Source: Blautia sp. (GTDB taxonomy: Bacteria > Bacillota > Clostridia > Lachnospirales > Lachnospiraceae). Taken from it: a stretch of 55,109 bases of DNA. The notes beneath the pieces are model-generated. The model searched no databases, was not told the DNA's origin, and saw nothing but the letters and a program-made list of their open reading frames with translations. The number at the start of each line of letters is the position of its first letter. Position 1 is the first letter of the stretch. The DNA is taken from positions 1 to 55,109 of the forward strand of contig JAFWGA010000015.1 of assembly GCA_017515325.1 (NCBI GenBank), in the 5' to 3' direction. Shown here in pieces: positions 46,073 to 54,840 of the stretch. Both the position numbers and the translations under genes were made by a program.

Positions 46073-49000
46073 TTATTCCTTGATTCTCAAAGCATCTTGA
46101 GGATCATCTTGCAAGCCGGGTGTACATTCTAAATACGTCATATGTAAAGGAATCTCATTTCCAGCAGAAGCTGCGTAAACATCCGTATTTTTCTGTATCT
46201 CAATTGCATCAGATAAAACACCTTTGTTTTTCAGCCACTGGCTGGCATAACTTCCTGTTTCACAAATAATTTTTATTCGAGGTGAGTTTTCAAAGGCATC
46301 ATCGGCAATATATACCACAGAATCAGGGATATTAATCTGCCTTAAGTACTGCATATCAGAGAAAGCCTTGGATTCAATCTGTTTTGTGCCCTCTGGAATA
46401 ACAACCTGTTGGAAAATGGTTGACCTGAAGGCTTCCGTCTTTATCATCCTGGTGTATGCGGGAAGGTGCAGAATATTTGTATTTTTTCCCAGCACGTAAA
46501 CATAGAAAAAGTAATCTTTCAGGCTCCAGCCAGTCGCGAAATGATCTACAGGAAAGACAGATACGGTAAATCTCGTCTTCCCCAGCTTTTCCCAATCCGT
46601 GATGCTAAGCCGGAGCTTGATCTGCATGGCACCGCCATCAATGTACCAGGCACTGACCTGTTCCCAGCTCCCAGAATCTAAATAAGCAAAATACCCGATG
46701 AATTTGTGCTTTCCGCTTTCATAAGGCGCGGATGTATAGATAGTTGCTGTGATCTGAACCGTATCTCCTACGTTACATACATACGTTTCCTGATCAAGAC
46801 CGATGGAAATACTGTAGGACGGATACTGGTCTATAACAATAATATCATCTTCTTCCGAAATATGCCCTTCCATTCCTGATTCTACCGTTATTTCCTCACT
46901 GACTTTACCCTTTTTGATTTCATTACCCTTTACCTCTGCAGCAAGTACAATCATGTCTCCCGAACCGGTTGCAGAAAAAGTTACCTCCCAATCATCTGGC
47001 ACCAGACACACTTTCATGTAATCTCCGCTTCCATTTTCAGTTTCCATCACATGGAAATATGGTTTGTACTCATTCGGACATTTCACTGTATCCGACAATG
47101 TGGCAACCAGATTTCCAGAAGCATCAGTTACATAAACGGTCACCGGACAGGCAATCATAATGACCTTCGCATTTTCCCGAAGGGTCACTATGCCAGTCTC
47201 CGGATGATAAATGAAATTTGAATCGTGGCAATGAATATTGGAAATCCGCATTTTCTCTACAGCACCAATAGCGATCGCGGTGGAATACCAACTGGCCTTT
47301 TTAACTTCCATCTCCTTCTGAATCGGAGTTAACGGTCCGTTAGCCAAAGGAGGCAAGCGTAGGATTCGTTGAGATTCCTGTAAGCATAAAGTTTCATACT
47401 CCATACCAAAATCACAAAGCATCAGGGAAGCACAGCGCCAGATCCGAATAGCCTCGTCAAAACGACAAGCCATGGTAAAGGGGTCATTATATGTCGGAAT
47501 ACTCATCCCCAGGTCGTCTGCCAGCTCTGCAGCATAATTTGCCAGATAATACATATGGCATACCATGGAAGCAGCATACGCACGATCATCGATTGTCGTA
47601 CCGACTTCTACAAGCAGCATCGTACCAGATGCTACAGCACCTATCGCTTTTCGAGCAAGATTGAATTCACGAACATATGGTATACATTCGGCTAAGAAGT
47701 TCAGCAAGGACTCACCTGTATTACTTGCTATATTGCTCAAACCTTTTTTTGCAAGGTTCAAAGCCACGGAACTGATTTTCGTCGCATCCGGTTGAGAGTT
47801 TTCCAAAAAACTCTCGATCGCTGAAATCAAAGAAGCAGCATAATACCGTTCGTCCAGATTAGCAATCTGGATATGCTGCTGCGCAATTATTGCAAGACCG
47901 ACCAAAGATTCTTTTAACATATCATTCGCGGTACAATAGGCATCATAGCAGGCAAAATAGGTCATCACATCTGATGCAGTGTCTATTATAGATCCTGTAA
48001 TTGCACCAGCTACTGCTCCCAAAGCCTCCCCCTTCTTACCTTCAAAGATTTTTAGCTTTTCATGGCTCTGATGCTTATTGATATACTTATCCACCGTAAT
48101 AGAACATTTTCCAAACAGCCTCCCATATTCCGCGGGATCGTCTGTGATGTTCATCTGATCAAGATTCCGAGCAAGTTCTTCCCATTCAGCACGTAAAATC
48201 TGTTCACTGATACCCGTTTTTACTGATAATTCTCCCAATTGACCGAATATCTCGTCAACCGTTTTACCAAGAATCGCCCCAATATCATCTTTTACCGCAA
48301 ACCATGCCGCTTCTTCAAGATTTTCCCGAAATTCCGGACTGGTTACAATATCTGCCAGTAATAATTCATAATTCGTAGTCGATGCATTGACAAAATCAAA
48401 TTTGAAATTTATGGAATTAACAAAAACCCTCGCAACCGAATAGCCAATCAGGGAACCGCTGTTCGCAGCATCAACAACAAGATTTCCAAGCATTTCATTG
48501 GTTGTTTCATAAGTGGGGCTGTCAGGCGCCGAAATTTCCGTAACCTCCTCATGAAATGTATGTTCATAATAAGTGTTGTGTTGTTTTACATATTCCTCCC
48601 GGATCCAGGTCTGAGTCATTTCATGAGCCACATCTTCAAAAGCAAAATATAATTCATCAGGATCCGTGACAATATAATTTCCTTTGTTTTGGATGTCTGC
48701 CATAAATCTTTTGCCAAATTCCAGCGTATTTCCATTCATATTATGAAAGAAACCCAAAGTATAAATATTATACTTTGATTTTAATGTTTCCATCTGATTA
48801 TACACAGCATTTGCATATTTATAATTGGAATAATCCGAACTGGTATACGGTCCCTGTAAAGACGTCTCTCCATCCTGAGGCAAACCATCCGAACACAGGA
48901 TAATGTTTTTGATCACGTGTCTGTCTGACGGCGAGTCAGCAATCTGGGACAAAGTGGTATCCGCAATCTTCAAGGCGGCAAACATATTTGTGGAACCGCC

Positions 49001-49321
49001 CGTTGAAAGGCTTGTGATGCTGTTCTTGACTCTTGTCAGGTCATTTGTAAAGCTTTGAACCAGCTGAGCCGAACTGTTCAGTTTAACAATGGCGACATAG
49101 TTCTCTCCACTCGCTGAAAGCATACTTTCACAGAATTTGGTGGCAGCTTCCTTCTGTGCGGAAGCAGGTCTTCCATCCATACTTCCGGAGGTATCTAAAA
49201 CCAACACCGTATAACGGACCGTACCATTTTCAACTGCCTGGACAGAACTAAAAATATTGATACATGTGATCAAGCATAAAATCATAATATGCCAGAAAAT
49301 AGTCTTATTCAATCTTTTCAT
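46073..49321 (-). CDS. Secreted von Willebrand factor A-domain protein with BspA-type LRR tail, 1,082 aa
   Basis: The start is placed at 49321 (MKRLNKTIFWHIMILCLITC), directly after GAGGAAAGGAG. The same frame runs up to 49393 but would put 24 non-signal residues in front. A signal peptide ends near SSVQAVENG. The vWA domain (about 35-260) has a complete MIDAS: DTSGS (about 39-43), the Thr of GGSTNM (about 109) and the Asp of CSDGLPQDG (about 141). Residues about 280-680 are mainly helical and unassigned. Then come beta-rich segments (VTVYVTDASGNLVATLSD; SISIGLDQETYVCNVGDTVQ) and LRR_5 units near 947-1040 (FQQVVIPEGTKQIESKAFSD, LRQINIPDSVVYIADDAFEN) with the CETGSYASQWLKNKG cap. No LPxTG or transmembrane anchor. 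I infer a metal-dependent adhesin or a scaffold for other surface proteins. Confidence 0.9.
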   Translation of the reverse strand: MKRLNKTIFWHIMILCLITCINIFSSVQAVENGTVRYTVLVLDTSGSMDGRPASAQKEAATKFCESMLSASGENYVAIVKLNSSAQLVQSFTNDLTRVKNSITSLSTGGSTNMFAALKIADTTLSQIADSPSDRHVIKNIILCSDGLPQDGETSLQGPYTSSDYSNYKYANAVYNQMETLKSKYNIYTLGFFHNMNGNTLEFGKRFMADIQNKGNYIVTDPDELYFAFEDVAHEMTQTWIREEYVKQHNTYYEHTFHEEVTEISAPDSPTYETTNEMLGNLVVDAANSGSLIGYSVARVFVNSINFKFDFVNASTTNYELLLADIVTSPEFRENLEEAAWFAVKDDIGAILGKTVDEIFGQLGELSVKTGISEQILRAEWEELARNLDQMNITDDPAEYGRLFGKCSITVDKYINKHQSHEKLKIFEGKKGEALGAVAGAITGSIIDTASDVMTYFACYDAYCTANDMLKESLVGLAIIAQQHIQIANLDERYYAASLISAIESFLENSQPDATKISSVALNLAKKGLSNIASNTGESLLNFLAECIPYVREFNLARKAIGAVASGTMLLVEVGTTIDDRAYAASMVCHMYYLANYAAELADDLGMSIPTYNDPFTMACRFDEAIRIWRCASLMLCDFGMEYETLCLQESQRILRLPPLANGPLTPIQKEMEVKKASWYSTAIAIGAVEKMRISNIHCHDSNFIYHPETGIVTLRENAKVIMIACPVTVYVTDASGNLVATLSDTVKCPNEYKPYFHVMETENGSGDYMKVCLVPDDWEVTFSATGSGDMIVLAAEVKGNEIKKGKVSEEITVESGMEGHISEEDDIIVIDQYPSYSISIGLDQETYVCNVGDTVQITATIYTSAPYESGKHKFIGYFAYLDSGSWEQVSAWYIDGGAMQIKLRLSITDWEKLGKTRFTVSVFPVDHFATGWSLKDYFFYVYVLGKNTNILHLPAYTRMIKTEAFRSTIFQQVVIPEGTKQIESKAFSDMQYLRQINIPDSVVYIADDAFENSPRIKIICETGSYASQWLKNKGVLSDAIEIQKNTDVYAASAGNEIPLHMTYLECTPGLQDDPQDALRIKE

Positions 49322-49340
49322 CTCCTTTCCTCTTCCTATA

Positions 49341-49377
49341 GCAAACGGCAAATATCGTTTGCTGCACCGAATTAATG
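49341..49377 (-). repeat. Hairpin repeat in the leader of the vWA gene
   Basis: GCAAACG (49341-49347) pairs with CGTTTGC (49356-49362), a 7-bp stem with an 8-base loop, ending about 20 bases upstream of the start codon. The sequence CGTTTGCTGCACCGAATT here recurs as CGTTTGCTGCGCCGAATT at 49691-49708. The stem lies close enough to the ribosome binding site to influence translation. Confidence 0.55.
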
Positions 49378-49403
49378 CCTCATCTATCGGCATATTTCCA
49401 AAG

Positions 49404-49466
49404 TCACTGCATGCCGCAGTTCGAGGTCAGTACAATGGCCAGTATCCAGGCGGATAACTGTCGAAG
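49404..49466 (-). pseudogene. Relic of the giant gene's signal-peptide coding sequence
   Basis: The minus strand reads LRQLSAWILAIVLTSNCGMQ followed by a stop. Residues 9-21 of the 7,509-aa protein are LRQLSAWILAIVL. At DNA level, 49431-49467 matches 44181-44217 at 35 of 37 bases. The similarity fades on both sides, there is no start codon, and the frame stops after 20 codons. I infer the stub of a second gene of the giant's type, or a small duplicated piece, lying upstream of the vWA gene in the same orientation. Confidence 0.8.
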
Positions 49467-49660
49467 TATCAGATGAATAGAATATCCAGGACAATCAGAA
49501 ATGCCATTCATAGGCAAGTAATTGGATGCCAACAGACTCCTCAATTTAGCATTCCCTTAGGATGTAGTCCAGGCTGCTAAGTTGTACAGACTTTTTGTTG
49601 AGGATAGCAGAATAGTTGCTACAGCAAATATTCTGCCATCCCTGTCAGGCCTTAATATTA
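49467..49660. other. Non-coding part of the subtilase-vWA gap
   Basis: No gene, clear promoter or terminator is seen. It lies between the signal-peptide relic and the hairpin repeat, and probably contains further decayed sequence. Confidence 0.4.
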
Positions 49661-49745
49661 GAATACGAACAAAATGCTTACATTTTGATTCGTTTGCTGC
49701 GCCGAATTTACGCCGCTGCAAGCGGCATGATTTCGCAGTAAATTC
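49661..49745. repeat. Structured intergenic repeat, copy 2
   Basis: Three nested or adjacent stems: CAAAATG-ctta-CATTTTG (49670-49687); GAATTTAC (49704-49711) with GTAAATTC (49738-49745); and, inside the latter, GCCGCT-TGC-AGCGGC (49712-49726). Parts are shared with 19697-19725 and 49341-49377. It begins about 30 bases after the stop of the subtilase gene and may act as its transcript end, although a T-run is weak. Confidence 0.6.
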
Positions 49746-49777
49746 GTGTGCATACTATAGTTGTTCGATCAAACAGA

Positions 49778-52700
49778 TCATTTCATTCTGTCTCTGTACC
49801 TGTATTCCGTATGTGACCCGGTTACATATGACTGCTGCGATGCACTCTGGTTATACCAGGTAACATTAGCACATGACGATGTCCTTGACCCATTGTATTC
49901 CACCTGTCCTCCCGAGAATACCTGCCTTACACCAAGCGGCGAGTCAAAAGGTCCGCAGTATTCCCACATACCGCCTGAAGAGTAATAGCTCTGACCACTA
50001 CAATCCCACCAGGTTGAATACCATTTTCCGCTTGTATGCAGGTAAGTAAAGCGACTGTAGCTGTAAACCGTCTTTGTTCCATAATCCGTTACGGATCTTG
50101 TCTCCACCTGGCGATTGGTATCGGAAGCCACGGCTGTGGTTGACCAGCCGCTCCAGCTGCCAAAGTCATTCAATCGCCAGCGGGCATAAAGGGTCAGCGG
50201 CTCTTCGCGGTCAAATGAGCTGGCGGCAGACACCAGGTTTCCACCGTTAATCTCGTCATACCATCCTGCAAAAGTATAATATGGTCTGTCTGCGGAAGGC
50301 ATATTTCCAATGGCTTCTCCACATGTGGCTGTCATGGAGTCGATGCCCGCTGTACCTCCATTTCCATCAAAAACAATCTGGTATACAGCCGGCTTCACTT
50401 CTATCTGCTTCTGATCCTTTACCGACCTCTTTGCTCTGCATAATGCAGTAATGGTAACGGTCCCTGTTGCAACAGGACTCACAATACCGTTCTTGTCTAC
50501 GGTTGCAACACTGCTATTGCTGGATTTCCAGAGAACCGTCTTATCATCAGCACTTGCCGGCAGGACTTCTGCGCTCAGCTGAAGTGTCTGATCCAGACGA
50601 ACACTTGTATCTCCGGAAATGGTCACGCTTTCCGGAAGCATGATCGTATGAATCGTCTGATACCCCATGACGCCGTTTTCTGCCTGCGCCCCTACAATAA
50701 CAGAACCAATACCGATTACATCCAGCAATCCATCTTCATTAAGAGAAACAATCCCTTGGGGAATCTGAGCCTGCACACTCCAGGTCACCTCCTGATCCGC
50801 ATCCGCAGGAGTAACCAATGCATTAAGCTGTACCTGTGCACCCACTTCAACTGTATATGTCCCATCTGAATTCCTGTCCCGGTCCTGCACATCTATAGTA
50901 ATGGTGAAGTGTTCTTTCCATTGAGCATAGATCGTCATGTTCTTTGTAATCTTTGTAGCTTCGGTCACGGCGTTTCCACCGGTTTTTGCTGTATACCATC
51001 CTTCGAAGGAATACCCATCGCGAGCCGGCGAAGGCAAAGCTCCCAATGCACCATATGTCCACTGGGCATACAGGGTGTCTGCTGCATCGTCCGCATAAGT
51101 CGCGCCTGCAGAATATTTCGTTCCCGATCCTTCCGCTTTCCAACCGGCAAAGGTGGCTTTCACTGTTCGTTTGTCTGTCGTACCTGTTCCGTAGTCCAAT
51201 GTCACTGTACAGATCCTGGTTGGCTTCGCGGTGCTCAAAACCAGGTCCACGCCCTGGGTTTTGATCTGGCTCTCTGGTTCGCCTGTTCCACCATTAGCGT
51301 TATAGGTAATGGTATAGATTTTTTTCCATTGAGCATAGATCGTCATGTTCTTTGTAACCTTTGTAGATTCGCTCACGGCGTTTCCACCGGTTTTTGCCGT
51401 ATACCATCCATAGAAAGAATACCCATCGCGAACCGGAGAAGACAAAGTTCCCAATGTTCCATATGTCCACTGGGCATACAGGGTGTCTGTTGCATCTTCC
51501 GCGTAAGTCGCGCCTGCAGAATATTTCGTTCCCGATCCTTCCGCTTTCCAACCGGCAAAGGCGGCTTTCACTGTTCGCTTGTCTGTTGTACCTGTTCCAT
51601 AGTCCAATGTAACCGTACAGGTCCTGGTTGGCTTCGTCGTGCTCAAGACCAGATCCACGCCCGGGGTTTTGATCTGGCTCTCTGGTGCGCCTGTTCCACC
51701 ATTGGCGTTATACGTGATCGTGTAGCTCCCGCTTCCTGCCAGCTTGTCCAGCTGCATCAGCCCATACCCGTAGTTGTTTACGTCCGGAATCACATCCTTG
51801 AGCCTACGGCAAATAACGGGCAGGTCTTCTTCCGTGTGGTTTTTGTCCAGCTTTACCAAGGCTAAAGCCGTGGCCACCATCGGAGCCCCAAAAGACGTTC
51901 CTTTGCGCACCATCGAAGGATAGGCGGAGGTGGTCACATAGGAATCCGGTGCGCAGAATGTAATGTTAGCTCCGTAGTTTGAAGTGTTGGACAGCTCATA
52001 ATCATTGTCGATGCCGGAAACCGCGATAACCCCCTGAACATTGGCGGGGTATATTTTTGAGATGTCCCTTTTACTGTTACCGGCCGCTGTCACTACATCT
52101 ATACCGGCAGCAACTGCCTTGTCAATCCAGTAGCTGACGTAGTCGTTTTCTTCAAAGTTCAGGCTCAGGTTGATCACATCCACGCCGCGGCTTATCGCAT
52201 ACTTGATGCCAAGACCAATCATGGTCAGGTTCGCCACGCCGCTTTCAGATACCACACGGACAGGCAGTATCTCCACGCCGGTGTCTCCTGCGCAGTCCCC
52301 GATAATGCCCGCAATCATGCTCCCGTGCAGGAGCTTATCATTCGACCATTCCGGATCCCCTGATACAAGGCTGATGCCGTCCGTCCGCAGCCTGTCCGAA
52401 TAGGCTGCATTTTTCTGCACGCCCGAGTCAATCACCGCAATCAGAGTGCGCCCTGAATTCTGTTCCGCCACATATGGGGCATAGGCCTCAAAGCCCATAG
52501 GGTCTTTCGTGTCCCACACATTGGCGTCCACAGAGCTGGCATCAATAACATCTTCAATGACCTCCACGCAGGCATCATTTTCTACAAACACCACACCCGC
52601 ATTTCCCTTGAGTGCGTTGTAGGCATCAATGGTATCCTCCACCGAGCCAAATTGCACGAAGAAAACACCGTCCCCCTCCTGGAGGATCTTTTCCGGGCTG

Positions 52701-53209
52701 TAAGCAGAAATATCCGGCAGATGGTTTCCTCCCATACGCACAATCAGACGCATGGTCATGAAATCCGCGCTCTGAAGGATCGACGTCGTGCCTCCATGAG
52801 CCGTTACCAGTTCCAAAGCTTTTTCGAGAAAACTGCTGCCCTCCTCCAGGAGGTCGCATGAGAAACCATGCGACAGGGCATAAAGCTCTCCTGCCGTATC
52901 CGGGAAGGCCTGAAAATGGATATCGCCGCAGCCCGAAAAAGCATCCGGGGCGATGGACAGATTCGAATTATTTCCGAGAATCACTTCCTTCAGGTTCACA
53001 CAGCCGGCAAAGGCCTTTGACTGGATGCTTTCTACCGATTTGGGGATCATGACGGATGTAATGCTTTTGTCATTCGCAAAAGCCTCTTTTTTCACCACCT
53101 TCATCTTCGAAGGCAGCATCAGTATATCCTGATCCGCCTCCACACATAACGGGAAGCATAGTGCAAAAAACAAAACAAGCATTCCTGCCATCAGACTTTT
53201 TTTCTTCAT
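49778..53209 (-). CDS. Secreted subtilisin-like serine protease (S8) with LRR cap, InlB-like repeats and Ig-like domains
   Basis: The ATG at 53209 (MKKKSLMAGMLVLFFALCFP) is preferred to the one at 53215 because GAGGA lies 6 bases upstream. After a signal peptide ending VEA, residues about 25-110 are BspA-type LRR units (VKKEAFANDKSITSVMIPKS). The peptidase S8 domain (about 240-480) has all catalytic residues: Asp in VIDSGV (about 258), His in LLHGSM (about 294) and Ser in GTSFGAPMVA (about 438). Two 136-residue Listeria-Bacteroides (InlB B-type) repeat units follow (about 497-770; YTITYNANGGTG, FEGWYTAKTGGNAV). Next come two BIG2-like domains, one further InlB-like unit (FDGNGGTAG) and an aromatic C-terminal domain (WSGWSTTAV to YRYRDRMK). 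No wall anchor. Residues about 110-240 may be a propeptide. The serpin gene lies 64 bases upstream on the same strand, suggesting an operon. Confidence 0.95.
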   Translation of the reverse strand: MKKKSLMAGMLVLFFALCFPLCVEADQDILMLPSKMKVVKKEAFANDKSITSVMIPKSVESIQSKAFAGCVNLKEVILGNNSNLSIAPDAFSGCGDIHFQAFPDTAGELYALSHGFSCDLLEEGSSFLEKALELVTAHGGTTSILQSADFMTMRLIVRMGGNHLPDISAYSPEKILQEGDGVFFVQFGSVEDTIDAYNALKGNAGVVFVENDACVEVIEDVIDASSVDANVWDTKDPMGFEAYAPYVAEQNSGRTLIAVIDSGVQKNAAYSDRLRTDGISLVSGDPEWSNDKLLHGSMIAGIIGDCAGDTGVEILPVRVVSESGVANLTMIGLGIKYAISRGVDVINLSLNFEENDYVSYWIDKAVAAGIDVVTAAGNSKRDISKIYPANVQGVIAVSGIDNDYELSNTSNYGANITFCAPDSYVTTSAYPSMVRKGTSFGAPMVATALALVKLDKNHTEEDLPVICRRLKDVIPDVNNYGYGLMQLDKLAGSGSYTITYNANGGTGAPESQIKTPGVDLVLSTTKPTRTCTVTLDYGTGTTDKRTVKAAFAGWKAEGSGTKYSAGATYAEDATDTLYAQWTYGTLGTLSSPVRDGYSFYGWYTAKTGGNAVSESTKVTKNMTIYAQWKKIYTITYNANGGTGEPESQIKTQGVDLVLSTAKPTRICTVTLDYGTGTTDKRTVKATFAGWKAEGSGTKYSAGATYADDAADTLYAQWTYGALGALPSPARDGYSFEGWYTAKTGGNAVTEATKITKNMTIYAQWKEHFTITIDVQDRDRNSDGTYTVEVGAQVQLNALVTPADADQEVTWSVQAQIPQGIVSLNEDGLLDVIGIGSVIVGAQAENGVMGYQTIHTIMLPESVTISGDTSVRLDQTLQLSAEVLPASADDKTVLWKSSNSSVATVDKNGIVSPVATGTVTITALCRAKRSVKDQKQIEVKPAVYQIVFDGNGGTAGIDSMTATCGEAIGNMPSADRPYYTFAGWYDEINGGNLVSAASSFDREEPLTLYARWRLNDFGSWSGWSTTAVASDTNRQVETRSVTDYGTKTVYSYSRFTYLHTSGKWYSTWWDCSGQSYYSSGGMWEYCGPFDSPLGVRQVFSGGQVEYNGSRTSSCANVTWYNQSASQQSYVTGSHTEYRYRDRMK
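50905..51720 (-). repeat. 408-bp tandem duplication inside the subtilase gene
   Basis: The sequence around 50921 recurs at 51329 with few changes, a period of 408 bases or 136 codons. Each copy encodes one List_Bact/InlB-like unit plus its insert (TLDYGTGTTDKRTVKA, AGWKAEGSGTKYSAGATY). The frame is kept. The copies differ mostly by single bases. Confidence 0.85.
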
Positions 53210-53273
53210 AGCCATTCCTCATTTCTGTCTCGCTCCCGGTTCTGATCCATGGAAGCGAAAAGAGTCGTGATTT

Positions 53274-54620
53274 TTACGGATAATACACTGCTCCAATGAA
53301 CAGCGGTACGTTCTTTGGGCCAAGTAAAGCAAACATAAAAGGACGATCCAGTATAAAATCCACTTCCTTCTCCGGCATGAGCAGTGCTCCTAAAACATTT
53401 GAAATCGTCACTGCAGCAGCTTCTATCCCTTCCTCGTCCATCTTCACCCTTGCCAGCTGCAGCAATGAGGAAACGCTGAGAGGATCATTTGAAACAAGTA
53501 TTTCGGAAAAATCCGCCTTTTCCTCACTGAAAATATCGACTATGCCCATGCTTTCAAGACTGCTGTTCAAAGACAGCTCAGATTCAAGATCCAGCTTAGG
53601 CATAGAAAAAGTGACCATCAATTCTTCCTGATTTTCCCAGGTTTCCGGGGAATCAAGAAAACGGAAAACTTCAGAATCCTCCACAAGTTCTTCTATAGAT
53701 GTTGTAGAATCCGGCAGCACAAAGGCTGCTTTCTGCGATTCCCCTACTCCACGGATACATGCGGTAAAGCCTGTACCATAATATAGGGTGTCTCTATCGC
53801 GCGCATTCAGAAAATCCAGTTCGATATCATTGTCCGGAGCATGGAACACCGATGGTGACGTGTCCTCAACCAGAAACGGCGTCTCCCATCTCCCGTTGCA
53901 ATAAAGTGTTGACGCGGCCGAAAGCAGCGCGTTCTGATCAAACTGCAGTGATGACACAGCCTCATCCAGCTGCCCGCGAGTCATTTGATTGATCCAATAT
54001 TGAAGAGCATGGTTATATTCCGGATTCCGCACATCACCGTGAAAAACGGAAGTCATATGTTCTGTACTAAGCTCACTGACATCTCCCTCATCTATCCCCA
54101 CCTTTTGGTCCAGCCACAGGGAAACGCCTGGAATGCAGGCTGCTTTGCCATCATCCCAGTATTGAGAACGCCATAGTGACTCTGTCTGCGCGGACAGGCT
54201 CTCAAGAGTCTCCTCGCCAAGGACATCTAATATCTGGCTCCGGCTCTGCCCGGTCGTAAGCTGCGCAATCAAATCCAATTCAAGCCATAACGACAGCGGC
54301 GAGTATATCATATTCTCCGGAATTTCGGACTTCAAGAGGGAACGTGAGCTGTTCTCCACAAAACGTTTCAACCCATCCGGATTTTCAATTTCAGCATTCT
54401 GCCGTGTTTCCAGCGACTCCCACCAGGCATCAAAGGCTTCCATATTTTCCGGCAGCGACAGATCCGCATCCATACTCAGAGCCTGCGGAAAAGTCCCGTA
54501 ATCTGCCTGCGAGATTGCGTAATCATCTAATATCGTATGCTCTTCTCCCAATACTGTACAGCACCCCATTACGCACAGCAATGCGAAAAAGGACACCATT
54601 CCCAGGAAACATCTGCTCAT
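53274..54620 (-). CDS. Secreted serpin-type serine protease inhibitor, about 448 aa
   Basis: The preferred start is the ATG at 54620 (MSRCFLGMVSFFALLCVMGCC), after GGGGGAGGG and at the head of a signal peptide. The frame extends to an ATG at 54665 (MKSLNQMIIMNGGG) that also has a GGAG site. VMGC could act as an imperfect lipobox. The serpin fold is recognisable from NMIYSPLSLWLELDLIAQLTTGQS through TLYCNGRWETPF and MVTFSMPKLDLESELSLN to the end DRPFMFALLGPKNVPLFIGAVYYP. The hinge EEGIEAAAVT (residues about 393-402) matches the inhibitory-serpin consensus EEGTEAAAAT except for Ile at P14. Counting 17 residues from P17 puts Ala at P1 and Leu at P1' (VLGA|LLM), which would suit elastase-like or subtilisin-like proteases. 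It precedes the subtilase gene by 64 bases on the same strand. Confidence 0.92.
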   Translation of the reverse strand: MSRCFLGMVSFFALLCVMGCCTVLGEEHTILDDYAISQADYGTFPQALSMDADLSLPENMEAFDAWWESLETRQNAEIENPDGLKRFVENSSRSLLKSEIPENMIYSPLSLWLELDLIAQLTTGQSRSQILDVLGEETLESLSAQTESLWRSQYWDDGKAACIPGVSLWLDQKVGIDEGDVSELSTEHMTSVFHGDVRNPEYNHALQYWINQMTRGQLDEAVSSLQFDQNALLSAASTLYCNGRWETPFLVEDTSPSVFHAPDNDIELDFLNARDRDTLYYGTGFTACIRGVGESQKAAFVLPDSTTSIEELVEDSEVFRFLDSPETWENQEELMVTFSMPKLDLESELSLNSSLESMGIVDIFSEEKADFSEILVSNDPLSVSSLLQLARVKMDEEGIEAAAVTISNVLGALLMPEKEVDFILDRPFMFALLGPKNVPLFIGAVYYP

Positions 54621-54810
54621 ACTCCCTCCCCCGTTCATGATAATCATCTGATTCAAGCTTTTCATCTCCCTTCCTCTTTGCGGAAACTTTGTCGTAACTG
54701 CTCGGTACTTTGTGCTTCATAGTTAGAGCATAAAGGCGTGGCTCCTATCGTCGTAGTGGAAGTACGCCTTCTGCTCACTACCCATACTGTCGCATACGCA
54801 GCTCGTAGCA

Positions 54811-54840
54811 AGTATGAACTGCCAGCCTGAGTAGTGACAA
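54811..54840 (-). promoter_or_regulatory. Weak candidate promoter for the serpin-subtilase pair
   Basis: On the minus strand TTGTCA (54840-54835), 18 bases, then CATACT (54816-54811). The -10 is poor. A 7-bp inverted repeat AAGGCGT...ACGCCTT lies in the leader near 54731-54768. Confidence 0.35.
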
